Assembly: GCA_043804635.1 (NCBI GenBank)
Contig: JAZDIU010000087.1
Location: forward strand, 1-64,000
Reading direction: 5' to 3'
From: JAZDIU01 sp043804635
GTDB taxonomy: Bacteria > Chloroflexota > Dehalococcoidia > Dehalococcoidales > UBA2162
DNA: 64,000 nt
Below are positions 1 to 8,268 of the stretch, one piece after another; positions within the stretch are counted from its first letter, which is position 1, and every line of letters begins with the position of its first letter. A model generated the notes under the pieces. That model had not been told where the DNA came from and ran no database searches. It saw only the letters and a program-made list of their open reading frames with translations. The position numbers and the translations under genes are program-made.

Positions 1-648
1 CTGAATTTATCCTGGCGGACATTTTTACGTATCAACACTATCGATATGGAAACAGCTGCTCTTCTTAAAGATTCCGGTTGTAAAGAGGTATTACTGGGTA
101 TAGAGTCAGGAGACCCTCAAATATTAATAAATATGAACAAAGGTATTGACTTGGAAGAAGCCTTGAAAGCCGTCCAATTTTTGGATTCGGTAGGCATAAG
201 GACTCAGTGCAGTTTTGTTGTGGGCTTCCCCGGCGAATGCTCAAGGTCTATTGAGAATACCGCGTCTTTCATTTCTTCCTTGCCCTCTGGCGACAGTGCT
301 CGGGCGTTCCATCGCTATTATTTATTTAAATTTATGGTCTCCCCCTTAAGCCCTATCGCATCTCCGGACCTGCGCCAAAAATTTTCGCTTAATGGTATCG
401 CCGGAAACTGGTCGCATAATACTATGAATTCAAAAGAAGTTATCAATGCGATGCGAGCGCTCTTTTTAAAAGTAAAAGGACCTTCCCATTTATATATGGA
501 GACTTTTCCCGAAGACTGGGATAATAAGAATATTAGAAGAGTGCTCGAACTTCGCGATGTCATTCAGAAAGAAAAGCTACAGAGTCATACCACAGACAAT
601 CTGGAAAAACTGCTCGCAGCGGTAAAATCGGCTCAAAAAATACAATAA
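1..648 (+). CDS. Radical SAM protein, C-terminal part (5' truncated)
   Basis: The frame is open from base 1, so the real start lies outside the window; the first in-window ATG is at 46. The visible part has LLGIESGDPQIL and a nearby asparagine-rich stretch, then VGFPGE, which match the second half of the radical SAM TIM barrel as found in B12-binding radical SAM proteins (known family pattern). The CxxxCxxC cluster motif and any B12 domain would lie upstream and cannot be seen. The last 100 residues are a helical tail without a motif I recognise. Its substrate cannot be judged. A gap of about 110 bases with its own promoter separates it from the next gene. Confidence 0.75.
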   Translation: MNLSWRTFLRINTIDMETAALLKDSGCKEVLLGIESGDPQILINMNKGIDLEEALKAVQFLDSVGIRTQCSFVVGFPGECSRSIENTASFISSLPSGDSARAFHRYYLFKFMVSPLSPIASPDLRQKFSLNGIAGNWSHNTMNSKEVINAMRALFLKVKGPSHLYMETFPEDWDNKNIRRVLELRDVIQKEKLQSHTTDNLEKLLAAVKSAQKIQ

Positions 649-703
649 GCCCTCGATTAATTAGGGTTAATCGCTCGTATGATACTTTCGGGTCATTTGA
701 CTC

Positions 704-732
704 TTGACAACTATCAGGGCTACCTACATAAT
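704..732 (+). promoter_or_regulatory. Sigma-70-type promoter of the sensor kinase operon
   Basis: TTGACA at 704-709 and CATAAT at 727-732 are separated by 17 bases. The start codon of the kinase follows at 757. This is a near-consensus housekeeping promoter, so basal transcription of the two-component genes probably does not need an activator. Confidence 0.65.
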
Positions 733-756
733 GATGATGGTTTGATGTAGGTTTTT

Positions 757-2832
757 ATGGATACCCAGTCTTTAGTTCCTCTGGTTGCGGCGGTTATTTA
801 CCTTTCATTATTGATAGTCTTCGTATTTAACCGTCGATGGCAGCAACAGCACTGGCTCTTTGCTGGGTATTTAGCTGCGGCTGCCCTTTGGAGCTTCGGT
901 ACGTTTCTCTTGCGTAGCAACTTCCTTTTAGAGTATAAGCTTCTTTTATTTAGAGCTCTTATCCTTGCTTCGGTATGGTGGATTGTCCAGCTTTATTATT
1001 TTGTCCGTGTTTTTCTTAACCAGTCGCCTGGATTGGGTGTAATGTTCGGGTACGCTTTCCTGGCAATTTCCGGTGTTTTAGCTGCTGTGGGTTTTTGGCC
1101 GTTAAGATTGACTTTTAGTAACGGCGAGGTAATTCCCATCTGGGGTTGGTACGGTTTATTATATGCGGCTGCTATTGTAATATACCCCGGCTTAGGTCTT
1201 TATTCCTTGATTCGAAAATTTGTAACTCTTGCTGAACCTGAGGAGCGGAATAGAGTTGCCTATTTGATTGTTCCTATCGTTTTGTTGGTAATCTTTGGCT
1301 TTATGGGTATTACTCCCTTGGCAGATAAGTTTCCGATTAGTCATGTTGGTAATTTGTTTGCCGCCTGTATTTTTACTTACGCGATAATGAAACATGAGTT
1401 GGTCAGTCTCAACTCTATTTTGCGCCGCGGTCTGGGGTGGGTGAGTCTGTTTGTTTTAGGCAGCGGTATTTATCTATCTATTGTTTTTCTGGCTAATTTA
1501 CTGTTTAGTCTTGAGACGAGATTGGTAACTTTGGTTGTGGCTGCCCTATCGGCAGCTGTAGTAGCCGCTTTTATATACTGGCTGCATCCAAAGTTTCTAG
1601 GAGTAATCGACCAGTTGTTTTATAGAGGGACTTATTCTTATCGCCAGGCGTTGATTAGTTTCAGTAGTAAAATGGGTAATATCATTAATCTTAGTGAATT
1701 GGCTGATGAAATCTTACCGTCTGTTGCCGAAACTCTGCAGATTCCCAGAGCTAGGCTATTGTTTGAGGACAGAAATGTCGGCGACTTCACTACTCAATTC
1801 GTTTACCCTAAAGAGGAAATCAAAGCACGTACCGAACTAAGATTTAGTTCTGATAATCCGATTATTACCTGGCTGGAAAAAGGAGCCGGTCCTCTTCACA
1901 TAAAGCAAATTGATACTATTCCCCAGTTGAAGGGATTGTGGCAGGTGGAAAGAGATAGATTGATAGCTGCCGATTTGGAACTTCTTTGCCCTATTAAGAG
2001 CCGGGGTAAACTAATCGGCATCTTAGCCTTGAGTAAAAAGAAATCTGATGTTCACTATTCTCAGGAAGACATCGAATTGATAATGAGTCTAGCCAATCAG
2101 GCCGGCATCATAATCGAAAATGCCAGAATGCTCGATAGTCTCAAAAAACAACAACTTCAGGTCGAACAGCTTCTCGCTGAGCTAGTTCACGCTCAAGAAG
2201 AGGAGCGGCAGAGAATTTCTGTAGACTTGCATGATAGCGTTGCCCAGTGGCTGGCAGGTGCTTCATATCGTGCTCAAACTGTTTCTGCCCTTCTTGCTGG
2301 GAATGGTAACCAGCAGATTCGTGATGAACTGACCACAATGGAAAGTACCATTGACAAAAGCCTAAAAGAACTACGGCGCGTTTTAATTGGACTTCGCCCG
2401 CCGGCGCTAGATGAGCTCGGTCTTTCTCATGCCTTGCGGCAAAGCCTTGAAGTTTTAAAAACGGACGGTCTTGACTGTCGGTTTACTGAGGTCGGAAAGT
2501 CAGCCCGGTTACCATCATCGGTTGAGATAGCCGTGTACCGGATAGTCCAGGAGGCTCTGAATAACATCAGATGGCATGCCGGAGCCACTAAGGTGGATGC
2601 CCGCCTTCAATTCCAACCGGATAGGCTTCTGGTAGAAATCCGCGACAACGGTCAAGGTTTCGACTTGGCTGAAACCTTGAGTAGTGCCGTATCCGTGGGC
2701 CACATAGGATTATTGGGTATGAAGCAGAGGGCGGAGATGCTGGGTGGTGAGCTAAGGATAAAGACTAGCGAGGGAGCCGGTACAAATATTATTTTGAGTC
2801 TTCCTATTTTGCCTGAAGAGGAGATTGAGTAA
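757..2832 (+). CDS. Membrane sensor histidine kinase, NarL-type (7TM-GAF-HisKA_3-HATPase)
   Basis: Residues 1 to about 290 hold seven to nine hydrophobic segments, like the 7TM sensing region of some histidine kinases. A GAF-like domain follows at about 300-455, ending in IMSLANQAGIIIENAR. The HisKA_3 dimerisation motif ERQRISVDLHDSVAQ places the phosphorylated histidine at His492. The ATPase domain shows the N box (EALNNIRWHA) and G boxes (DNGQGFD, GLLGMKQRAEMLGG). The stop codon abuts the ATG of the next gene, so the two are translationally coupled and the regulator at 2833 is the natural partner. The stimulus is unknown; the GAF domain could bind a small molecule or haem, but no specific ligand residue is evident. 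Confidence 0.9.
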   Translation: MDTQSLVPLVAAVIYLSLLIVFVFNRRWQQQHWLFAGYLAAAALWSFGTFLLRSNFLLEYKLLLFRALILASVWWIVQLYYFVRVFLNQSPGLGVMFGYAFLAISGVLAAVGFWPLRLTFSNGEVIPIWGWYGLLYAAAIVIYPGLGLYSLIRKFVTLAEPEERNRVAYLIVPIVLLVIFGFMGITPLADKFPISHVGNLFAACIFTYAIMKHELVSLNSILRRGLGWVSLFVLGSGIYLSIVFLANLLFSLETRLVTLVVAALSAAVVAAFIYWLHPKFLGVIDQLFYRGTYSYRQALISFSSKMGNIINLSELADEILPSVAETLQIPRARLLFEDRNVGDFTTQFVYPKEEIKARTELRFSSDNPIITWLEKGAGPLHIKQIDTIPQLKGLWQVERDRLIAADLELLCPIKSRGKLIGILALSKKKSDVHYSQEDIELIMSLANQAGIIIENARMLDSLKKQQLQVEQLLAELVHAQEEERQRISVDLHDSVAQWLAGASYRAQTVSALLAGNGNQQIRDELTTMESTIDKSLKELRRVLIGLRPPALDELGLSHALRQSLEVLKTDGLDCRFTEVGKSARLPSSVEIAVYRIVQEALNNIRWHAGATKVDARLQFQPDRLLVEIRDNGQGFDLAETLSSAVSVGHIGLLGMKQRAEMLGGELRIKTSEGAGTNIILSLPILPEEEIE

Positions 2833-3459
2833 ATGGAAAACACTCGAATATTGTTAGTCGATGACCAACAAGTGGTGCGTGAAGGGTTGCGCCGGATGCT
2901 GGAGCTTGAAGCTGATTTGAAGGTGGTTGGTGAAGCCGCCGATGCTAAAGAAGCTCTGACTCAAATTGAGTTGACTGTTCCCGATATTATTTTGATGGAT
3001 ATTAAAATGCCGGGTGTAGATGGGATTGAGCTCAGCCGTATGGTAAAGGAAAAATGTCCTACGTGTAAAATTATAATGCTGACTCTCTACGATGAGTATT
3101 TGACTCAGGCTATCGGAGCAGGGGCGGTAGGTTATCTTCTTAAAGATATAAAACGGGAAGAACTGGTCAGAGCCATTCGGGCAGCCCGTGAAGGGCGCTC
3201 ACCTTTAAACCTTTCTTTAACTCAGGAGCAACTATCAGAACTTACTCCCGGCGAAAGTTCTAAGCGGACTCATCTCTCGGAGCGGGAGTCGACTATACTT
3301 CATTTGATAGCTGAAGGTGTCACCAGTAAAGGGATTGCCAGCCAGCTCTTTTTAAGCGAAGCCACAGTTAAAAGAAGCATACGAGTCATCTTTGAAAAGC
3401 TGGGTGTTCATAATCGGTCCGAAGCAGTCTCAGAAGCATACAAAAGAAAACTTATCTAA
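2833..3459 (+). CDS. NarL/FixJ-family response regulator
   Basis: A 208-residue protein with an N-terminal receiver domain (acidic pair in LLVDDQ, phosphoacceptor Asp56 in ILMDIKMPG, conserved Lys in LLKDIKREE) and a C-terminal LuxR-type HTH at about 145-208 (LSEREST, GVTSKGIASQLFLSEATVKRS). It begins on the base after the kinase stop codon, so the two genes are one transcription unit. It should be phosphorylated by that kinase and act on DNA as a dimer. Target promoters are not known; a candidate site lies at 3489-3546, before the second regulator. Confidence 0.92.
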   Translation: MENTRILLVDDQQVVREGLRRMLELEADLKVVGEAADAKEALTQIELTVPDIILMDIKMPGVDGIELSRMVKEKCPTCKIIMLTLYDEYLTQAIGAGAVGYLLKDIKREELVRAIRAAREGRSPLNLSLTQEQLSELTPGESSKRTHLSERESTILHLIAEGVTSKGIASQLFLSEATVKRSIRVIFEKLGVHNRSEAVSEAYKRKLI

Positions 3460-3488
3460 ATGTTTCTCCCTGTTCAGAAGTCTCTCGA

Positions 3489-3546
3489 TTAACCTCTTGG
3501 CTTGTCACATTGACCCGTTTTGATTGGTCAATATTAACCTTTTGGG
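3489..3546 (+). promoter_or_regulatory. Candidate operator before the second response regulator
   Basis: An exact inverted repeat, TTGACC at 3510-3515 and GGTCAA at 3526-3531, is framed by a direct repeat: TTAACCTCTTGG at 3489 and TTAACCTTTTGG at 3534, starts 45 bases apart. Such symmetry suits a dimeric regulator, perhaps the NarL-type protein encoded just upstream (inference). The rest of the gap 3460-3619 holds no other gene. Confidence 0.35.
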
Positions 3547-3619
3547 TATTTCCCTCAGGAATTTAAATGGTTAAGATTATTACTCGCTATTGAAAAACGG
3601 GTCGCCGGAGGAGAAAGCT

Positions 3620-4420
3620 ATGAAAAACATTCGCATTTTTCTAGTTGATGACCATCTGGTTGTTCGCGAGGGGCTGCGACTTATGTTAGGGCAGGAAGCC
3701 GATATGGAGATTGTCGGCCAGGGTGCCAGTGGCCAGGAAGTATTATCCCGACTCGAAGGGCTTTCACCCAACATAGTCCTGATGGATATCAAAATGCCGG
3801 GAATGGATGGGATTGAGCTTACTCGATTAGTTAAGCAAAGAGCGCCGGCGTGTAAAATCATTATCCTTACGCTATATAATGAATACCTCAAGCAGGCGGT
3901 AGAAGCTGGCGCCGTTGGTTACCTTACCAAAGATATCAAGCGTGAGCAACTTACGCAGGCAATAAGGCAGGTTTATTGTGGCGAACTAGTAGTCGGGGAG
4001 GATGTCACCAGACCGGCAACTTGCCGGAACCTGGGGATAGTTGATGATACGTTGGCCCAGGAAGTGCAGTTGATCATACCCCTCCCTGTTGAGGCTAGTT
4101 ATTTGATGAGGTTTGCTACTGAGGTGGAAGAGACATTTCAATGCCGGCTGTTGCAGGTCGTCGGCTCTTGGCCGGAAGGGACTGCAATGACCGTTGTTCT
4201 AAACCAGGTTATGCCGATGGAAGACATTATTAACAAGGCTGGGGAAATACCTGAGGTAGAAGTCGTGGGAGAGGAACCTGCAGAAGGGATTAGCGAAAGC
4301 TTACTGGAAAAAGCGGCGGCTCTTCCGAGGTTAAAGAACGGACCGAGGAAGACGCTGTTCATAACACTGAAAAAAGAGACGGTTCTTAGTGGGGTCTTGC
4401 TTCGTATGAACCGAAAATAA
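3620..4420 (+). CDS. Response regulator with receiver domain and non-HTH output domain
   Basis: I chose the ATG at 3620 because GGAGGAG lies about 8 bases upstream; an in-frame ATG at 3590 would add ten unconserved residues. The receiver domain (residues 1-120) is closely related to that of the preceding regulator, with Asp56 in VLMDIKMPG and Lys in LTKDIKREQ, so it is probably a duplicate. The remaining 145 residues have no LuxR HTH. They read as alternating strands and helices (VQLIIPLPVEASYLMRFATE, later TAMTVVLN), reminiscent of a ferredoxin-like or ACT-like fold. DNA binding is therefore unlikely; protein-protein or ligand-linked output is possible. The 3' end overlaps the convergent gene at 4386-4730 by 35 bases. 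Confidence 0.85.
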   Translation: MKNIRIFLVDDHLVVREGLRLMLGQEADMEIVGQGASGQEVLSRLEGLSPNIVLMDIKMPGMDGIELTRLVKQRAPACKIIILTLYNEYLKQAVEAGAVGYLTKDIKREQLTQAIRQVYCGELVVGEDVTRPATCRNLGIVDDTLAQEVQLIIPLPVEASYLMRFATEVEETFQCRLLQVVGSWPEGTAMTVVLNQVMPMEDIINKAGEIPEVEVVGEEPAEGISESLLEKAAALPRLKNGPRKTLFITLKKETVLSGVLLRMNRK

Positions 4421-4730
4421 AATCCAGGTCGTCCTGCAGGGCAGAAATCTTGTTTTGGGTAAAAAGTTTTTCGTCTACGTCTAATATAAGCTTAGTCTCA
4501 CTTTTAGCTTGACCGACGATGTGAGCTCTGAGACACTCTTTCTCGGTTTTTCCATCACCGATTTTGAAAGTCATCGTTCCTCGTGTAATAAAGGACGAAG
4601 AGTCAGTAGGTAAAGAATACGATTCCATCTTTGATTCAGACAGAGCCGCGCCCTGTTTTTGGGCAAAATCCCTCAGCTCGTTAAAAAGCAACTCCGGATT
4701 AACTTCTCTATACGTTTTCCTTATCTGCAT
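4386..4730 (-). CDS. Conserved-looking small protein of unknown function
   Basis: This 114-residue cytoplasmic protein has no signal peptide, no membrane segment and no cysteine. The sequence looks like a mixed alpha/beta domain with a hydrophobic strand pattern (GTMTFKIGD, LRAHIVGQA, TKLILDVDE), but I recognise no family. It has its own promoter (4755-4783), back to back with that of pfkA, and its 3' end overlaps the response regulator gene. It could share control with pfkA, since the two -35 boxes almost touch. Confidence 0.6.
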   Translation of the reverse strand: MQIRKTYREVNPELLFNELRDFAQKQGAALSESKMESYSLPTDSSSFITRGTMTFKIGDGKTEKECLRAHIVGQAKSETKLILDVDEKLFTQNKISALQDDLDFIFGSYEARPH

Positions 4731-4754
4731 CTATGACTATCCTTTTACCCTCAT

Positions 4755-4783
4755 ATAATACTGGCACAATTATGTCCTGTCAA
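4755..4783 (-). promoter_or_regulatory. Promoter of the 114-residue hypothetical gene (minus strand)
   Basis: On the minus strand TTGACA (4783-4778) and TATTAT (4760-4755) are 17 bases apart, and the start codon follows at 4730. It is divergent from the pfkA promoter. Confidence 0.6.
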
Positions 4784-4785
4784 TC

Positions 4786-4814
4786 TTGACGTAAACACCA
4801 TCGCCAAGTAGAAT
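4786..4814 (+). promoter_or_regulatory. pfkA promoter
   Basis: TTGACG at 4786-4791 and TAGAAT at 4809-4814 are 17 bases apart, and the pfkA ATG follows at 4831. The -35 box lies only two bases from the divergent -35 box, so one regulator bound here would touch both promoters. Confidence 0.65.
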
Positions 4815-4830
4815 ATCCAGAGACGTTAAA

Positions 4831-5802
4831 ATGAAACGTATTGCCGTTCTGACGAGTGGTGGCGATGCCCCCGGTATGAATGCGGCTATCCGTGCCGTTG
4901 TACGCACCGGGCTGGATAAAGGCTGGGAAGTCTTTGGCGTCGAGCACGGTTATCTTGGACTCGTCAACGATAACGTTATTCCATTGGGTGCGCGGGATGT
5001 GGGTGGCATAATTCAACAGGGCGGTACCATTTTACATAGCAGCCGTTGCCCCGAATTCAAAACCGAGGAAGGGCGTGAAAAAGCCCTGAGAACGCTGAGA
5101 CAGCACAATATTGATGCGTTGGTTATCATTGGTGGGAATGGCTCTCAGACGGGGGCTTATGAATTGTCCCGAATGGACTATCCGGTGGTCGGCGTTGCTT
5201 CTACTATTGATAACGACCTCTACGGCTCGGAAATAACTATCGGAGTGGATACGGCTCTAAACATCGCCCTCGAGGCGATTGATAGGCTTAAAATTACCGC
5301 GTCGTCCCATCAGCGGGCGTTTGTCGTCGAGGTTATGGGACGTGATTGCGGCTACTTGGCTCTAATGACGGGCATCGCCGGTGGTGCCGAGTTTGTAATT
5401 ATTCCCGAGATAGATACCGACCCTGATGTGGTTGCTGCCCGCTTGCGGGATGATTATAAGAAGGGTAAAGCCCACGCCATAGTAGTGGTCGCTGAGGGCG
5501 CTTCCTGTAACGCCGAGAGATTGCAAAAGCATTTTATCGAACACCGCGACCGTTTGGGATTCGAACTAAGGGCGACCATCTTGGGACACGTTCAGCGGGG
5601 TGGTGCCCCAACTGCCTTCGACCGCCTGCTGGGTACTCGGATGGGTGCGGCAGCAACTGATTGTTTGGCTAGGTCGGAATACGGTGTCTTGGTGGGATTG
5701 ATAAATGGCAGGATGACAGCTACACTGTTGGCTGAAGTTGTGGCTAACAAAAAGCAGTTAGATAAGAGTCTTCTGGAACTCTCCAGAGCTTTAAACAAAT
5801 AG
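4831..5802 (+). CDS. pfkA: 6-phosphofructokinase
   Basis: A 323-residue protein, the usual length for bacterial PfkA. It should phosphorylate fructose 6-phosphate in glycolysis in the cytoplasm. The start has LTSGGDAPGMNAAIR, the catalytic loop is TIDND, and SSHQR, VEVMGRDCG and LGHVQRGG (substrate sites) are all present. The loop that normally reads GGDGS reads GGNGS here (about residue 107), so the aspartate that holds the nucleotide Mg is asparagine. The following glycine points to ATP rather than pyrophosphate as donor by family rule. It lies directly upstream of a crotonase gene with a 13-base gap. Confidence 0.93.
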   Translation: MKRIAVLTSGGDAPGMNAAIRAVVRTGLDKGWEVFGVEHGYLGLVNDNVIPLGARDVGGIIQQGGTILHSSRCPEFKTEEGREKALRTLRQHNIDALVIIGGNGSQTGAYELSRMDYPVVGVASTIDNDLYGSEITIGVDTALNIALEAIDRLKITASSHQRAFVVEVMGRDCGYLALMTGIAGGAEFVIIPEIDTDPDVVAARLRDDYKKGKAHAIVVVAEGASCNAERLQKHFIEHRDRLGFELRATILGHVQRGGAPTAFDRLLGTRMGAAATDCLARSEYGVLVGLINGRMTATLLAEVVANKKQLDKSLLELSRALNK

Positions 5803-5815
5803 TTCAAGGAGCAAA

Positions 5816-6607
5816 ATGGCATACCGCGACATAGTTTACACAGAAGCCGATTATATCGCTACAATCACTCTTAACCGGCCGGAGACCTTAAATGCTCTTA
5901 CCGAGACTATGATTGATGAATGGGCAGACGCTATCGAGAATTCTAAAACTGACCCTAATGTAAGAGTGCTGGTAGTGACGGGAGCCGGGCGGGGATTCTG
6001 CTCCGGGATGAACGTCCGTAAGGAAGCGGAGAAAGGCAAGACGCCGCCTCTCTACACGAGAAGGAACTTTATGCGGTTAAGTATTCACAAGGTCCCTCGT
6101 GCCTTAGAAAATTTCGATAAGCCTTATATCGCTGTCATAAACGGACCGGCAGCCGGAGCCGGTATGGATATGGCGAGTATGGCAGATATTCGCATAATGT
6201 CGGATAAAGCCAAAGTAGGAATGACCTATATCCGGATGGGCTTGCTGCCTGGAGACGCCGGTTGCTACTTTCTGCCTAGAATTGTGGGTGTGGCGAAAGC
6301 ACTTGAGTTAATCTGGTCGGGCAAGATGATTGATGCTGAGGAGGCATTACGGATTGGCTATGTGACCAGGGTTGTTCCCGATGACCAATTACCTGCCGCT
6401 GCCCGAGAGTTTTGCCTTCAGTTTACTCAGGCGCCGGTAGCTACTCAGTATGCTAAACGTTTACTATGGCGAGGTATAGACCTGTTCCGAAATATTAACC
6501 TGGAAATGGCTGAAATGGCAATGCTCATCAATTCAACCTGCCCTGATACAATCGAAGGTCCGCAAGCCTGGGTAGAGAAGAGAGAACCTAAGTGGACCGG
6601 GCAATAA
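5816..6607 (+). CDS. Enoyl-CoA hydratase/isomerase (crotonase) family protein
   Basis: 263 residues, typical of the crotonase superfamily. The oxyanion-hole segments are visible: GAGRGFCSGMNVRKE at about 60-75 and NGPAAGAGMDMASMADIR at about 108-125. These enzymes hydrate or isomerise acyl-CoA thioesters. The usual first glutamate of hydratases is not obvious, and the second site reads LLPGDAGCYFLPRIVG, where the residue aligned with the second hydratase glutamate appears to be aspartate. The exact reaction is therefore open. It follows pfkA closely and precedes two flavoprotein genes, which suggests acyl-CoA metabolism. Confidence 0.85.
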   Translation: MAYRDIVYTEADYIATITLNRPETLNALTETMIDEWADAIENSKTDPNVRVLVVTGAGRGFCSGMNVRKEAEKGKTPPLYTRRNFMRLSIHKVPRALENFDKPYIAVINGPAAGAGMDMASMADIRIMSDKAKVGMTYIRMGLLPGDAGCYFLPRIVGVAKALELIWSGKMIDAEEALRIGYVTRVVPDDQLPAAAREFCLQFTQAPVATQYAKRLLWRGIDLFRNINLEMAEMAMLINSTCPDTIEGPQAWVEKREPKWTGQ

Positions 6608-6663
6608 ACAAATTCGAATAAAAATTCCCAAATCGTAAATCTATTCTAATTTGGAGGAGATTA

Positions 6664-8097
6664 ATGCTAGAACAGAACCCTATCTTGAATGCCGAAGTCC
6701 CTCGTATCAATTGCGATGTTTTAGTAGTCGGGACCGGCATCTCCGGACTCTCGGCGGCGATTTCTGCACGGGAAAATGGAGCCGAAGTAGTTGTCATTGA
6801 GAAAGCCCCGATTGAGAATCGGGGTGGAAATACCAAATTCGCTGATGCTCAGATACGCTACCCCCATCAAGCCGACGAGTTTCATACCCGGAATTACACA
6901 GAAGACGATTACCGGCAGGATTTTATGCACGTCACTCAGGGGCGGGCGAATCCCGAGCTTATCGAAGTAATAGTAAAGAACGCCGCCGATACGGTGGACT
7001 GGCTAACATATCGCGGAATCGAGTGGGAGCCGGGCTATCCTCACACTGGCGGCTATCGCCGCTCGCCGCTTTCTGGAGGTATCGGTCTGGTAAATACTCT
7101 TTGCCGCATCGCCGAGGGTATGGGTGTTGCCTTCTCTTATCAAACTGCCGCTCGCCAGCTCATTGTGGATGCTAAGGGAAATGTCATTGGATGTCGCACC
7201 CAGACAGCTGAGGAGTATCTCGATATCTATGCTAAGGGAGGCGTCATCCTGGCTTGTGGCGGTTTTCAGGCAAATATTCAGATGAGAGTAGCTCATCTGG
7301 GGCGCTTCGCTGATTCTCTTATCTTGCGAGGCTCCCGTTATGATACCGGTGAGGGAATTCTGATGGCGCTGGCTATCGGGGCTAAACCGGCGGGACAATG
7401 GGGCGATTATCATTCGGCGGTGTTGGACGCCCGCTCACCGAAAGAGGAGTGCGGTGTTACCGCTCTCTATAATTATCAGATGGGTATCTTCGTCGACCAG
7501 AATGGAAAACGCTTTTTGGATGAAGGAGAAGATTACCGCGATAACACCTATGTAAAGTTCAGCAAATACATTATCGACCACGCTGGTGGATTAGCTTTCT
7601 CCATCTTCGATGATAAGATGACCAGTCGTCCCGAGTTCAATCGGGCATGGCGGCCCGTTGGCGAACCATATCACGCCGATACCCTCGAAGAACTGGCGAA
7701 AAAGCTGGGTATTCCTCCCGCCGCTTTCGTAAAAACCGTTAAAGATTTCAATGCCGCTATCCAGCCCGGTGAGCTAGATTTAGACCGAAAGGATGGCAGA
7801 CATACCGCTGGAATTACGCCGCCCAAATCTAACTGGGCGATGTCGATACAGACGCCGCCCTTCACTGCTGTCCCCGTAACCGGGGGAGTAACCTTTACTT
7901 TTGGCGGTCTGAAGACTAACACTAGTGCGCAGGTTATTAGCACGTCGGAGAGGATTATTCCAGGTCTTTATGCCGCCGGCGAGCTTCAGGGTGAAATCTA
8001 TTATTATAACTACCCTGGAGCTACTTCAGTAATCCGTGGTGCTGTGTTCGGCAGAATTTCCGGTAAGCACGCCGCCCAGCGGGCTAAACAGGCCTAA
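6664..8097 (+). CDS. FAD-dependent fumarate reductase/tricarballylate dehydrogenase-like flavoprotein
   Basis: 477 residues with an N-terminal Rossmann dinucleotide fold (VLVVGTGISGLSAAISARE, then VVVIEKAP) and the C-terminal FAD signature PGLYAAGELQGEIYYYNYPG. This is the succinate dehydrogenase/fumarate reductase flavoprotein superfamily, closest in feel to TcuA-like tricarballylate dehydrogenases. No signal peptide and no haem motif are present, so it is a soluble cytoplasmic enzyme. A good ribosome site, GGAGGAG, precedes the ATG. Substrate unknown; the crotonase and the second flavoprotein nearby suggest an alpha,beta-unsaturated acid or ketone. Confidence 0.82.
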   Translation: MLEQNPILNAEVPRINCDVLVVGTGISGLSAAISARENGAEVVVIEKAPIENRGGNTKFADAQIRYPHQADEFHTRNYTEDDYRQDFMHVTQGRANPELIEVIVKNAADTVDWLTYRGIEWEPGYPHTGGYRRSPLSGGIGLVNTLCRIAEGMGVAFSYQTAARQLIVDAKGNVIGCRTQTAEEYLDIYAKGGVILACGGFQANIQMRVAHLGRFADSLILRGSRYDTGEGILMALAIGAKPAGQWGDYHSAVLDARSPKEECGVTALYNYQMGIFVDQNGKRFLDEGEDYRDNTYVKFSKYIIDHAGGLAFSIFDDKMTSRPEFNRAWRPVGEPYHADTLEELAKKLGIPPAAFVKTVKDFNAAIQPGELDLDRKDGRHTAGITPPKSNWAMSIQTPPFTAVPVTGGVTFTFGGLKTNTSAQVISTSERIIPGLYAAGELQGEIYYYNYPGATSVIRGAVFGRISGKHAAQRAKQA

Positions 8098-8268
8098 ATC
8101 CGAAAATCTTTATATCGAAGCACAAAACAAATCGAAAATGGAATATTGAATTACCAAGATAGTTTTGGGATTTTGTATTTGGGAATTTGAATTTATTTCG
8201 GATTTCGTGACCTGTCCTGAGCTTGCCGAAGGATTAGTGCTTCGGATTTTAAATCATAAGGAGGCTAA
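8098..8268. repeat. Intergenic stretch with a dispersed repeat
   Basis: No gene is visible between the two flavoprotein genes. The stretch contains AT-rich copies of an 'aaatccgaaa' type sequence and, at 8213-8232, the 20-mer TGTCCTGAGCTTGCCGAAGG. That 20-mer recurs exactly, inverted, at 41071-41090. Such short dispersed elements are common in intergenic regions of these genomes (inference). The ribosome site AAGGAGG for the next gene ends the stretch. Confidence 0.6.
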
